NCBI RefSeq assembly: GCF_000019185.1
Contig: NC_010334.1
Coordinates: 1,550,001-1,614,000, forward strand
Source: Shewanella halifaxensis HAW-EB4
GTDB lineage: Bacteria; Pseudomonadota; Gammaproteobacteria; Enterobacterales; Shewanellaceae
DNA length: 64,000 bases
Direction: 5' to 3'
The notes below the pieces were generated by a model that was not told the DNA's origin, did not search any database, and saw only the letters and a list, made by a program, of their open reading frames with translations. A program made the position numbers and the translations under genes. Of this stretch, positions 18,632-27,885 are shown piece after piece (the stretch's first letter is position 1; every line of letters begins with the position of its first letter).

Positions 18632-19165
18632 ATGAGCCGTATTCTTCCAGTTTCAAACCCACAAGGTGATGTTGCGACGACGCTATCTGCAATTAAAAGT
18701 AAGTTAGGAATGGTACCTAACCTTTACGCGACAGTTGGTCACTCACCAACGGTGCTTAATGCGTATCTTACATTTAGTGATGCTTTATCCAAAGGACGTT
18801 TAAGTACGAAACAACGAGAGTTAATAGCTTTGGCTATAGCTCAGGTAAACCAGTGTCAGTACTGCTTATCTGCTCATAGCCTTATTGCTGGTAGTACAGG
18901 GTTAGGTGAGAAAAATATTAAGGAAGCAAGAGAAGGTAAGGCTGATAATGCGCTGGATCAAGCACTGATTACCTTAGCCGTAGATTTGGTTGAGCAGCGC
19001 GGTGAACTCACTACAGAACAATTAGATATAGCTAATAAAAATGGAGTTGATAGCGAGTTGATCTTTGAAGTGCTAGCCCTAGTGACGGCTAATATATTTA
19101 CCAATTATGCAAACCACTTAGCGCAAACAGATATTGATTTCCCGTTAGTTAGTCTTACTGTTTGA
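18632..19165 (+). CDS. AhpD-like carboxymuconolactone decarboxylase-family protein
   Basis: The 177-residue protein belongs to the CMD/AhpD all-helical family. The redox motif CQYC sits in the pattern LIALAIAQVNQCQYCLSAHS (residues ~71-90), with the conserved acidic and His residues of peroxidase-like members. Such proteins typically reduce peroxides or protect from reactive oxygen or chlorine. AAGGAG precedes the ATG. It starts an operon with the DUF417 gene 18 bp downstream, and a divergent AraC regulator lies upstream. Confidence 0.82.
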   Translation: MSRILPVSNPQGDVATTLSAIKSKLGMVPNLYATVGHSPTVLNAYLTFSDALSKGRLSTKQRELIALAIAQVNQCQYCLSAHSLIAGSTGLGEKNIKEAREGKADNALDQALITLAVDLVEQRGELTTEQLDIANKNGVDSELIFEVLALVTANIFTNYANHLAQTDIDFPLVSLTV

Positions 19166-19183
19166 TATTGAAAGGAGTTATTT

Positions 19184-19621
19184 ATGCAGCAAGAAAAAGG
19201 TTACTTGGTAAGTCTAGTAGGTGTTGTATTGACGTTATTATGGATTGGCGTATTTAAGTTTACTCCAACTGAAGCAGAAGCAATTAGACCGTTGGTTGAA
19301 AGTCATCCGTTAATGAATTGGATGTTCAGTATTTTTAGCGTACAAAGTGTATCAAATCTAATTGGTATTACTGAGATTATAGTTGCTATAGGAATGGTTG
19401 TTGGTATCTGGAAACCAAAAGTGGGTTATTGGAGCGGCCTAGCTGCAATAGTTATCTTCATTACTACACTGAGCTTTCTTTTTACTTTATCAGGAGTTTG
19501 GAAAATAGTTGATGGTGTCCCTGTTACTGAGTTTTTTATATTTAAAGATGTTGTCTTTTTAGGCGTTGCTTGGCTTAGTGTCGAGAGGAGTAGGCACTTA
19601 ATTCAAGCTAGTAAACCTTAG
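19184..19621 (+). CDS. DUF417 (YkgB/RclC-like) membrane protein
   Basis: The 145-residue protein has four membrane segments (~8-27, ~55-77, ~85-110, ~118-135) and the DUF417 signature GVVLTLLWIGVFKFTPTEAE and IRPLVESHPLMNWMF. In E. coli the relative RclC belongs to the reactive-chlorine regulon under an AraC regulator, RclR. The AraC/AhpD-like/DUF417 arrangement here suggests a similar reactive-species response, though that is inference. AAAGGAG precedes the start. A terminator follows. Confidence 0.82.
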   Translation: MQQEKGYLVSLVGVVLTLLWIGVFKFTPTEAEAIRPLVESHPLMNWMFSIFSVQSVSNLIGITEIIVAIGMVVGIWKPKVGYWSGLAAIVIFITTLSFLFTLSGVWKIVDGVPVTEFFIFKDVVFLGVAWLSVERSRHLIQASKP

Positions 19622-19648
19622 AGCTATTAGGAAGATTATTTGTAGAAG

Positions 19649-19670
19649 CGCTCACATTAGTGAGCGTTTT
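19649..19670 (+). terminator. Terminator of the DUF417 operon
   Basis: CGCTCAC pairs with GTGAGCG around ATTA, followed by TTTT. Confidence 0.7.
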
Positions 19671-19786
19671 CTTACATGAGAATATGTTGACTGTTAATTA
19701 TAGAAGTGATGATATCACCTCTAATCAGGTGGCCAAATTCACTGCACCACTACAAAGTCTTAGATGAGTTCATTTTATCGAGAATC

Positions 19787-19801
19787 GGGGGGGGGGGGGG
19801 G
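19787..19801. repeat. 15-bp poly-G tract
   Basis: An uninterrupted run of 15 Gs lies in the ~450-bp gap between the DUF417 gene and the IS481 element. No convincing gene crosses it. The rest of 19671-20118 holds nothing I can name. Confidence 0.85.
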
Positions 19802-20118
19802 AGAATTTATATTTTAAAGGCTTCAACCGGAAATGAGGAAGCTAAGAATTCATGTGAAGAATTAAGGTTTAGTTTGAAGACAGACTTGTGAAACATATTA
19901 ACGAGACGGTAACTAAATAGTAGTAGCACAGAATCGGTTACCCCCTCATTTAAACATACGAAAGACATCAAAAATACACTTACTCTAGCTGATAAAGCAT
20001 TATAAATAGCTAAACAGAGTGGGCGAACCGTGTTTGCGTTAACTAAGTTATTTTGCTATCTAGTTAACCATATAATGTATTAGATCCCGACTAGATCTGA
20101 CATATCAACTTGATTAGT

Positions 20119-21257
20119 TGAGAGTTACCCGTTTTGATAGAAGGTGTCTAATCTTTAATCAAAACAAAAAAGGTAACTCTCATGTTGCATACTAACAATC
20201 CAATCATTAAACACAAAGCTGGTTTGCTTAATCTAGCCGAAGAGCTCGGTAATGTTTCTAGAGCTTGTAAAGTTATGGGCGTATCAAGAGATACATTTTA
20301 CCGTTATCAGGAGCTTGTTGAGGACGGTGGGATAGATGCGTTAATCGAAAAGACCCGAAGAACACCAAACCTTAAAAATAGAGTCGACGAAGCAACTGAA
20401 CAATCGGTGATTCAATACGCTATAGACTTCCCCGCACACGGCCAACACCGAACCAGTAATGAGCTACGCAAGTTAGGTGTTTTTGTTTCAGGCAGTGGCG
20501 TTCGTTAAATCTGGCTTCGTTACAATTTAGAGAACTTTAAAAAGCGACTTAAAGCGTTAGAAGAAAAAGTCACTCGCGAAAGGATAATTTTGTCTGGTGC
20601 TCAAGTTGCCGCTCTTGAAAATAAGAAGCATGATGATGAAGCCTGCGGTGAGATAGAAACCCACCACCCAGACTATCTTGGGTCTCAAGATACTTTTTAT
20701 GTTGGTAACCTAAAAGGAGTGGGTCTGTTGTTACCAATAGACCTTCGTAGATAGCTATAGCAAGGTGGCGTTTGCTAAGCTCTATACGACGAAAACACCG
20801 ATCACCGCGGCAGATATGCTCAACGATAAAGTTCTACCTTATTTCGAACAACACGAGCTTCCTATGCTACGAATACTGACAGATAGGGGGACGGAATACT
20901 GTGGCCGAGTGAGCAGCATGATTATCAGTTGTACCTAGTAATAAATGATATCGATCATACAAAAAATAAGGCAATGTCACCGCAAACTAACGGTATTTGC
21001 GAACGGTTCCATAAAACAATCTTGAATGAGTTTTATCAGGTGACCTTCCGTAAAAAGCTGTATGACAGTCTAGAAGGCTTGCAGAAAGATCTGAACGAAT
21101 GGATGAATTACTACAACAATGATCGAACCCATCAAGGGAAAATATGCTGTGGTCGAACACCACTTGAAACATTACTCGATGGGAAACAGGTTTGGGCGGA
21201 TAAAAACTTAGCTCAAATCTAAGCTGACAGATACCTTCAAAAAACGGGTAACTGTCA
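20119..21257 (+). mobile_element. IS481-family insertion sequence, decayed
   Basis: Terminal inverted repeats bound the element: TGAGAGTTACCCGTTTT at 20119-20135 and its complement with one mismatch at 21241-21257. The 1139-bp length fits IS481. No target-site duplication is evident in the flanks, which suggests age or rearrangement. Confidence 0.85.
20182..21222 (+). pseudogene. IS481 transposase, broken
   Basis: Residues encoded by 20182-20505 give the N-terminal helix-turn-helix of an IS481 transposase (GNVSRACKVMGVSRDTFYRYQ, EKTRRTPNLKNR). A TAA at 20506 interrupts the frame, which continues as IWLRYNLENFKKRLKALEEK. A frameshift near 20725-20760 moves the catalytic core to another frame (KVAFAKLYTTKTPITAADML, ILTDRGTEYCG). 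Another change near 20930 returns to the frame of 20929-21222 (AMSPQTNGICERFHKTILNEFYQ). The DDE core is thus split by at least one nonsense mutation and two frame changes, and the protein cannot be made. Confidence 0.85.
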
Positions 21258-21346
21258 GATAAAGTCTGAGCTACTACACATATAACTATGATTAACTAGT
21301 TGGTTTTATTATTCTTTTAACGTAAGTACATTGTAACAGAACTAGT

Positions 21347-22246
21347 TTAAACGCTCTGTTTACAGTGTTTCAATATGGTATAGTACATTTTAGCAGTAAA
21401 TTCTTGCTGCATCTTTTCATAAGTTGTAACTAAGTAATAAGAGGGAGGTTTATGTTCTGGGATCTCTATATCGAAAGGTTGAATTAACCGTCCATTATTC
21501 AACTCTTTCTGTACTAATATGCTATTAACATAGGCAATCCCGCCACCTTGCTTTGCAGCTTCAATAGATTGGATTGAGTTCTGAAAGGTAATTTTTTGTT
21601 GTGTGAAATTGTTACTTAATAAATTTAGTCTTTGCAATACAATATCCCATTGCACTAGCCGATTATTGGTATAGATAAGTGTACTTTTATCGATAGTTTC
21701 TTGATCAAAGTGTTGGCCTTTGTCTTTGAGATAGTCAGGATGACAAACAGGGATCATGGTCTCATCAAACAAATGAACCGAGTACATATTTTCCCATGTA
21801 TCATAACCGTATCTAATCGCCAGATCTAAGTCTGATTTAGATAACTCTAAAAAGTCTAACGTGTCAATAAATTCGATGTTACTATTGATGTTCGATTTAG
21901 CGTCATTCATTAATACTGGTAACAACCAGTTCTTAAGTAAAGATGGTGGTACAGCGATTCTAATCTGTGGTCTTTTCCCTTCAATTCCAAGATCAATGGT
22001 TGCCTCCTCGATATTCTTGAGGATTATAGAGATCCGAGAGTAATATCTAATACCATAGCTCGATAATTGTATTTGTCTATTTCCTCTAATGAATAGAGGT
22101 TTTCCAATAAACTCTTCTAGTTTGTTTATTTGATGGCTTACAGCTCCCGGTGTCACATTTTGTTCAGCAGCAGCCAATTTAAAACTTTGAAAACGTGCAA
22201 CTGATTCAAAGTAAATAATGGATTTTATTGGTGGAAGTATTCTCAT
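21347..22246 (-). CDS. LysR-family regulator (GcvA-like)
   Basis: The 299-residue protein has the LysR N-terminal winged helix-turn-helix (MRILPPIKSIIYFESVARFQSF, AAAEQNVTPGAVSHQINKLEEFIG) and a type 2 periplasmic-binding-protein effector domain (~90-295) of the GcvA-like subgroup. Its third base positions are AT-rich compared with genes to the left, matching the AT-rich region that starts upstream of it. The target is unknown; LysR regulators usually control a divergent neighbour, but here the divergent side is a ~1-kb gene-poor stretch, so the original target may be lost. Confidence 0.82.
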   Translation of the reverse strand: MRILPPIKSIIYFESVARFQSFKLAAAEQNVTPGAVSHQINKLEEFIGKPLFIRGNRQIQLSSYGIRYYSRISIILKNIEEATIDLGIEGKRPQIRIAVPPSLLKNWLLPVLMNDAKSNINSNIEFIDTLDFLELSKSDLDLAIRYGYDTWENMYSVHLFDETMIPVCHPDYLKDKGQHFDQETIDKSTLIYTNNRLVQWDIVLQRLNLLSNNFTQQKITFQNSIQSIEAAKQGGGIAYVNSILVQKELNNGRLIQPFDIEIPEHKPPSYYLVTTYEKMQQEFTAKMYYTILKHCKQSV

Positions 22247-23255
22247 TTATTTGTTCCTTTTAAATATACAAACTTTCAGTCTAGTTAAACTAAGTTGTCA
22301 GTTTACATTTATTAGTCAATGTAATTGCTCTGCCGGTTTAGTTATTTTTATACGATTAAAATAACTAAACTAACAACACACTTAATCTAAATCTTTCGTT
22401 TGTCAGTTTACTTTATTTGATTTCATGTGTGATAATTATTTGTTTAAATGTAATAAGTGTTGTTTAGATCTCATTATTAACTTGGTTTTCATTTATTATA
22501 TTCCAAAAATAAATACTACTAAAGTAGTAAGTGCTGCGAGACTGATTATATTTGATTATTCTATTTTCTTGTTTTAATTTATTGATGAAATAATTGGGTG
22601 TGTAGGACAGTATTGTTAGAAATGATGAAAGAGGCCACAATGTCAATGAGCCTATGTTTAGTTAAAATCTGGCAGAAGATAGTGCAGATGGAGTTAGCTG
22701 GTATTAGGAGGGGACTTTTCTGCTGCAAGAAGTGAAGGTGGACATACCGCAACTAGCTTCGAGTTCTACAAGACAATTCAGGTTCATTAGATATGAAAGT
22801 AGAAACAGAAAATAAACTATTAAAGGTAGTTTGGCGAAGAGTGGTTAAATTGCAGGTGCTACCGTAAAGGCACAGAACTCAGGGCTTCGATTTATAGTTG
22901 TACCACTATTTATTATATTGGTTAGAGCTAGAGAGGGGGCAGACTAGTTGCATAATACTGAACTCTCCTACTTGGAGAGCCTAAGGCAATGCTGGAGATG
23001 GTATTGAATTAACTAAGACATAGGAACAAAGATGGATGAGCAGAAACAGAGATAAACATTCTCAGTTGTAGCTAATAGTGTTTTGTTCATCAGTAGGACA
23101 TTGAGATTTTTTGCTAAACTAAGGAAAGAGTTTCTTTTAAGCTATGAGGCCTAGATATAAAATATCTAATGTGGATATTTATAGAAATGAAATTTATCCA
23201 TCTGTTGAGTTGATAAGGTATATAACATAGCTATTTTGAAAGTGGATATTAAAAA
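22247..23255. other. AT-rich, decayed-looking intergenic kilobase
   Basis: No intact gene is supported over about 1 kb. A short frame around 22695-22790 reads GGDFSAARSEGG then HTATSFEFYKTI before stopping, which looks coding-like. It may be the remains of a lost gene next to the LysR regulator, but I cannot assign a family. Confidence 0.4.
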
Positions 23256-23825
23256 ATGACTAAAAAAACGTTTGGGTTTAGCTTAATTGAATTAGTAGTA
23301 GTTTTAGTTATTTTAGGAGTGCTATCGGTTATAGTCATACCAAGGTTTATTAATTTACATCGTGATGCGAAGATTGCTACGTTAAAAGCGACTAAAGGTT
23401 CTATAGAAAGTGCATTTGATATGTTCTCCGTTAAAGTTGATTTGCCTAGGTCTAATTTAACACGATGTTCAGCAAATTTGCAAAACACTTTAAATTGTAT
23501 TGTGATTAATGGGATTGAAATAGCTTATACAAAAAGTGATAAATACCCAGTATTTAATCCGTATAGAGATTCGATAAATCAGTTGTGGACTATTATGAAT
23601 ATTGATGTAAATAATGACGTGGGTGGGCCATATAACGGAAAGTTAAATTATGAAGATGATTATGATGGAGTCGCTACGACAAATGGTTTTTGGATCTTCC
23701 CCTCGATTGACGGTGGTTATACAGATATAGACGGATACAAATGCAAGATACATTATAGGCCATATGGGCATACACATAATTCAACTAACAGAAGTGAAGT
23801 TGTATTGGAAATCGAAGATTGTTAG
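23256..23825 (+). CDS. Type IV pilin-like prepilin protein
   Basis: The 189-residue protein has the prepilin leader and N-methylation motif FGFSLIELVVVLVILGVLS: the leader peptidase would cut after Gly 7, leaving Phe 8 to be methylated and Glu 12 at mature position 5. The mature part has the usual long hydrophobic alpha-1 helix, then a globular domain with Cys 68 and Cys 76 and a late Cys pair (CKIHYR and terminal EDC) that could form the D-loop. It resembles MSHA-type pilins. It lies in an AT-rich block ahead of signalling genes and mshQ, suggesting a role in a variant MSHA-like pilus. Confidence 0.8.
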   Translation: MTKKTFGFSLIELVVVLVILGVLSVIVIPRFINLHRDAKIATLKATKGSIESAFDMFSVKVDLPRSNLTRCSANLQNTLNCIVINGIEIAYTKSDKYPVFNPYRDSINQLWTIMNIDVNNDVGGPYNGKLNYEDDYDGVATTNGFWIFPSIDGGYTDIDGYKCKIHYRPYGHTHNSTNRSEVVLEIEDC

Positions 23826-23996
23826 TCCTGTGTGTTCAAATGCAATGTCATAGTTGTCATAGGGCTTTGTTACTTTATCGTGTTTAAGAGTAAATACATT
23901 CCTGATGGTAAGTTTATTTTCCTGAAACAATAAAAATCATTCTTATTTTGAATAGATATAGGCAGTTTATAGATTAAATAGGAAGGTGTGTTCTAG

Positions 23997-25580
23997 ATGT
24001 ATTATAATGTTTATCAACCAGTTTATTATAAAGATGAAATCTTCTCATATGAAGTTCTGCTAAGAAAGAATGGAGTGGAGAACATTTCTGAGCACATAAC
24101 AACAATTGTAAATAAATCATTATTTGATTACGAATGTATCGTTAGAACTGTTTTGGAAAATAAAGATAAAGAGGTATTGTTGTTTGTTAATATTCACCCT
24201 GAGTCGTTACTTAATAGTCTTTTTGTAGAACACTTGCTTAAAATGAAAGATGTTTTTTCTTGGGTATATTTTGAACTAATTGAGTCTGAAATAAAAAGTT
24301 GTGATGTAGAAACTATCAAGGAAAACATGTATGTTCTCCGTCATCAAGGTGCAAAATTTGCTCTTGATGACTTCGGAGCAAATTTTTCCAATATAGAACG
24401 GTTAATAAATTTTGAATTTGAATTTGTTAAAGTTGATGCTTGCTTTATTCGAAATATAAGTCATAGCTACTTCTCTTTTTCTATCTTAATTGGAGTTTTA
24501 AACTCAATAACGAATAGTTTTCCAGATTCAAATATTGTTATTGAGGGTATTGAGACAAAGAAACAGCATCAGGTAGTAAATGCTATTGAAATTTATTTAA
24601 AGAAAACTTTACTAAGACAAGGATATTATTATGGTTATCCTGAAAGAGATATTGGTATGTCGGTTAAAGAAATTTCATTACAATTACTCCAAATAGGAAA
24701 TCAAAGTAAAAAGGCATTTTTTTGGCGTAATCTATATCTCGATATAATTAGTGATGATAGTGATGATAGTGATGATAGTGATGATAGTGATGATAGTGAT
24801 CATGAGATAATAAATCTATTGTCACATGCTGAAAAAGGTGCGTTTTCTGAAGTATTAATGAAAATTGATTCAATGGATGCATTGTTTTTATTGAAAAATA
24901 GTTGTGGTGATATCTTATATCATAATAAATCGAATAGAGTGATGCTTGGTACCGATAAATTTGAACTTAGTCAGCGGGAAGTTTTGAATTTGAATTCAAA
25001 TTATGCAAACTGTGTTGATTCAGATAAATATTTTTTAAACTCTAAAAAGATACAGTCTCAAGTTAGCGAAGTATTTGATGGCGAACATTTTGATGTTTAT
25101 AGAATCAATATTTCAGATGATAACTCGCAGATGATATCTATCATAACTAAGGGTGTAGAACCAATTAATATTGATTATTTAACTGGTTTTTTTACTCGGC
25201 ATGATTTCAGTAAGTATACATGGGCAAAAAGTGTTACGTTTATAGATTTAGATAATTTAAAGCGGTTAAATGATAAACATGGGTATGACTATGCTGATGA
25301 GATGATTTTGAGATTTTCTGCTGCATTAAAAGAACATGTAAGGTCAAGTGATTTGATTGTTCGATATGGTGGAGACGAATTCATAATCTTCCATGATACA
25401 GAAGATGTTAATGCTATAACTAAAAGGTTGCATATGATAAATGTTTTTTTGAAAGGTAGCATTCAATTTTCATTTGGAACGAGCATAGTAAATACAAGTT
25501 TATTAAATACAATATCTTTAGCGTCAGGAGTAATGCAGAAAATGAAAAGGAGAAGAAAACAAAATGAATGTCTTATCTAA
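23997..25580 (+). CDS. EAL-GGDEF c-di-GMP enzyme with Asp/Ser repeat linker
   Basis: The 527-residue cytosolic protein has the unusual order EAL (~1-235), linker, then GGDEF (~405-520). The EAL part keeps the catalytic set in modified form: YEVLLR in place of EALLR, FVNIHPESL, ELIES, ALDDFGANFSN, VKVDACFI and IEGIET. The linker contains (Ser-Asp-Asp)5 from a 9-bp repeat. The cyclase part has FIDLDNLKRLNDKHGYDYADE, an RSSD inhibitory-site motif and YGGDEF. Both activities look possible. The next gene overlaps by 17 bp. Codon use is very AT-rich. The pilin-like gene and a chemoreceptor flank it, so it probably sets c-di-GMP for surface behaviour. Confidence 0.85.
   Translation: MYYNVYQPVYYKDEIFSYEVLLRKNGVENISEHITTIVNKSLFDYECIVRTVLENKDKEVLLFVNIHPESLLNSLFVEHLLKMKDVFSWVYFELIESEIKSCDVETIKENMYVLRHQGAKFALDDFGANFSNIERLINFEFEFVKVDACFIRNISHSYFSFSILIGVLNSITNSFPDSNIVIEGIETKKQHQVVNAIEIYLKKTLLRQGYYYGYPERDIGMSVKEISLQLLQIGNQSKKAFFWRNLYLDIISDDSDDSDDSDDSDDSDHEIINLLSHAEKGAFSEVLMKIDSMDALFLLKNSCGDILYHNKSNRVMLGTDKFELSQREVLNLNSNYANCVDSDKYFLNSKKIQSQVSEVFDGEHFDVYRINISDDNSQMISIITKGVEPINIDYLTGFFTRHDFSKYTWAKSVTFIDLDNLKRLNDKHGYDYADEMILRFSAALKEHVRSSDLIVRYGGDEFIIFHDTEDVNAITKRLHMINVFLKGSIQFSFGTSIVNTSLLNTISLASGVMQKMKRRRKQNECLI
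24750..24803 (+). repeat. 9-bp in-frame tandem repeat (Ser-Asp-Asp)
   Basis: Five perfect copies of AGTGATGAT are followed by a sixth with one change (AGTGATCAT). The repeat unit is a multiple of three, so copy changes would lengthen or shorten the linker of the EAL-GGDEF protein without breaking the frame. Confidence 0.9.
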
Positions 25581-26013
25581 GGTCTACTTTGAACATATTT
25601 CAGAAAATTATTTAATTGTAATGAATATTGACAGACTTAATCCGATTGATATGAATATTATAATAGAAGAAATTTATTCCTCATTAGAGCATTTTAAGTA
25701 TATGGATGCCAACGTTATCATTTTAACCAAGTATAAACACTTGCTTACGCATCCCTTTGCTATTTTTAATCAGGAGAAACCGACAGATTTTAATTATGTA
25801 TGTATTACTAATTCGAAAAGGGTTGTTCAGCATTTATCATATTATGATAAAAGTTTATCATTTATGTTTAGCGAAATCATTAGAAGTTTAAACGCGATAA
25901 CTATCATTGATAAGAAAGGGGTTTTATGCCCAGCAAATTGGCATCCCGGAGAACCGGTTATTAATCCAAAGGAATGGTCTGAACTTGAAAATAAGCTTGG
26001 TACAGTTAACTAA
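25564..26013 (+). CDS. Small protein with peroxiredoxin-like C-terminal tail
   Basis: I do not recognise the first ~110 residues of this 149-residue protein; they look like a mixed alpha/beta domain (YFEHISENYLIVMNIDRLNP, NVIILTK). The tail at ~119-133, GVLCPANWHPGEPVI, closely matches the C-terminal resolving-cysteine segment of typical 2-Cys peroxiredoxins (VCPANWxPG). The peroxidatic VCPT motif is absent. The start overlaps the EAL-GGDEF gene by 17 bp, so they are translationally coupled and it may regulate or sense redox state for that enzyme. Confidence 0.6.
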   Translation: MNVLSKVYFEHISENYLIVMNIDRLNPIDMNIIIEEIYSSLEHFKYMDANVIILTKYKHLLTHPFAIFNQEKPTDFNYVCITNSKRVVQHLSYYDKSLSFMFSEIIRSLNAITIIDKKGVLCPANWHPGEPVINPKEWSELENKLGTVN

Positions 26014-26101
26014 TATACTTATATATGACGTTTGTTAAAAGTTTATTCTAATTCGTTTTTTATGAGTTTTACATGGTCAATGTTTATTAAAGGTAAATTT
26101 A

Positions 26102-27742
26102 ATGCAGAGTGTCAAGTTTAAATTGAGGTTAATGGTTTTTTTGTCATTATTCACTTTAACTACAGTAGGTATTTTTTCAGTGTACAGTATGAAAAAATCA
26201 GCTGAAAGTATTCAGCTCCTGTATGATGTGAATATAAAAAGTATCAACATATCTAGTGAAGTCATAGAGTTAATTGGTGTTGCTAGAAGTTCATTGTTGT
26301 TATCATTTCAACATGATCCAGCAAATGTGTTCTCATCATTACATGACCACCCAATATCAAGCCATTTAGATTTAATTTCAGATTCTTTGAATCGAATCGA
26401 TGATTTGGTTGAGCTCTTGAAAAATAACAACCTAAGTGATGTGCAGTCTGGAATGATTAATGATCTAATGACTAATCTTCATAAGTTGAATGAAAGTGGA
26501 TTTAAACTAGCTGTGAATGAAATTATTGGAGGTGATTATTATGCTGCAAATGAGTTGTTAATCAAATATATTAATATGGAGTCTGAAATTGTTACGGGAA
26601 TAGCAAAGTCATTCCACTCATCAATTTTAAAAGATTCAGAGTATTTGTACAATATGACTGAACAACGTATTTGGAATAGTGTCTATGTTGTTTTGTTCAG
26701 TTTTTTTATTGGGATTGTATTGATCTATAGCCTATCAAGATTAATTACTGGGCGAGTAAACAGTGCATTGGAAGGGATCTATGTAGTAACAAATAATGTT
26801 ACTAAAGGAGATTTGACTCAAAGAGTGATACTTAAGGGAGAAGATGAGTTTACAGAGATTTCAAATAATATAAATATGGTAGTTGAATCTTTTCAAAAAA
26901 TAATTTTGGACATCAATAGGAATGCTATTCATCTTAATGAAACCGCTGAAGAGAGTTCTTTAGTAACTATGACAACAAAACAAAATGTAATTACTCAGCA
27001 AGATCAAATTCAAATGCTTGCAACGGCTATGCATGAATTTACTTGTACAGTACAAGAGGTTGCTAATAGTACAGCTCAAGCTGCTGATTCTTCAATTATT
27101 GCTGGATTATCAGTGACTGAAGGAAAGGTTGTTGTTGAAGATACTATATCAATGATTTGTGATTTAAATATTGGAATTACAAAGACAAGTGAACTTATTA
27201 CTGAACTTTCGATTAGAATAGATAAAATCGGGTCAGTATTAGAAGTTATTGGTAGTATTTCGGAACAAACAAATTTACTTGCTTTAAATGCAGCTATTGA
27301 AGCTGCAAGGGCGGGAGAAGCAGGTAGGGGCTTTGCTGTAGTGGCTGACGAGGTCAGGACATTAGCAAACCGAACTCAGCAATCCACAGAAGTAATTAAG
27401 GCCGTAGTAACAGAGTTGCATGACTTTAGTAACGATTCAGTTAGCAATATGACTACAAGTTTTAATCTAGCAAAAGAAACAGCAGATAAAGCAAGAATGG
27501 CTGGTATAGCATTGGAAAGAATTAGTGAAAGTGTAGAGCAAATTAATGCGATGAATATTCAGATTGCCTCTGCAACTGAGGAACAAACAGTTGTTACTCG
27601 TGAAATTGATATCAATGTAAATAGAATAAATGATATATCAAATGAAACTTCAGTAGGAGCAGAGAAAAGTAGTGCTATAACATTAGAACTGTCTGGGTTA
27701 ATAGAAGTTATTAAAAAGAATGTTGAAAAGTTTAATTGCTGA
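26102..27742 (+). CDS. Methyl-accepting chemotaxis protein
   Basis: The 546-residue chemoreceptor has a membrane segment at ~10-30, a periplasmic four-helix-bundle sensor (~30-190), a second membrane segment (~195-215), a HAMP linker (~215-270) and a cytoplasmic signalling domain. The hairpin tip EQTNLLALNAAIEAARAGEA, followed by GRGFAVVADEVRTLA, is the CheA/CheW contact site. Flanking helices carry Glu/Gln pairs for methylation. There is no C-terminal pentapeptide tether for CheR. The ligand is unknown. It sits between the c-di-GMP gene pair and mshQ in the AT-rich block, possibly linking taxis with pilus-mediated attachment. Confidence 0.9.
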   Translation: MQSVKFKLRLMVFLSLFTLTTVGIFSVYSMKKSAESIQLLYDVNIKSINISSEVIELIGVARSSLLLSFQHDPANVFSSLHDHPISSHLDLISDSLNRIDDLVELLKNNNLSDVQSGMINDLMTNLHKLNESGFKLAVNEIIGGDYYAANELLIKYINMESEIVTGIAKSFHSSILKDSEYLYNMTEQRIWNSVYVVLFSFFIGIVLIYSLSRLITGRVNSALEGIYVVTNNVTKGDLTQRVILKGEDEFTEISNNINMVVESFQKIILDINRNAIHLNETAEESSLVTMTTKQNVITQQDQIQMLATAMHEFTCTVQEVANSTAQAADSSIIAGLSVTEGKVVVEDTISMICDLNIGITKTSELITELSIRIDKIGSVLEVIGSISEQTNLLALNAAIEAARAGEAGRGFAVVADEVRTLANRTQQSTEVIKAVVTELHDFSNDSVSNMTTSFNLAKETADKARMAGIALERISESVEQINAMNIQIASATEEQTVVTREIDINVNRINDISNETSVGAEKSSAITLELSGLIEVIKKNVEKFNC

Positions 27743-27885
27743 TAACGCTGTTAGTATTGAAATAGCTAGAGGTTAATTCACAACTGTCGACAGTGTACTA
27801 TAAAGTTATTGTTTAATGTTAACTGTTTAATTCTGAAGTTTTGAAGTCTTATTGTTTTCTACTTTATTTATCATGAGGTCATTCT

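Noticed and set aside
19706..19891. 61-codon frame crossing the poly-G tract
   Set aside because: Glycines come only from the homopolymer, there is no ribosome-binding site, and any slip in the tract destroys it.
22695..22790. Hcp-like or other secretion-system gene remnant
   Set aside because: Only ~30 residues of open frame look coding-like, and they do not match a family closely enough to name.
24750..24803. CRISPR array
   Set aside because: The repeats are 9 bp, directly adjacent without spacers, and encode Ser-Asp-Asp in frame. No CRISPR array is seen anywhere in the window.
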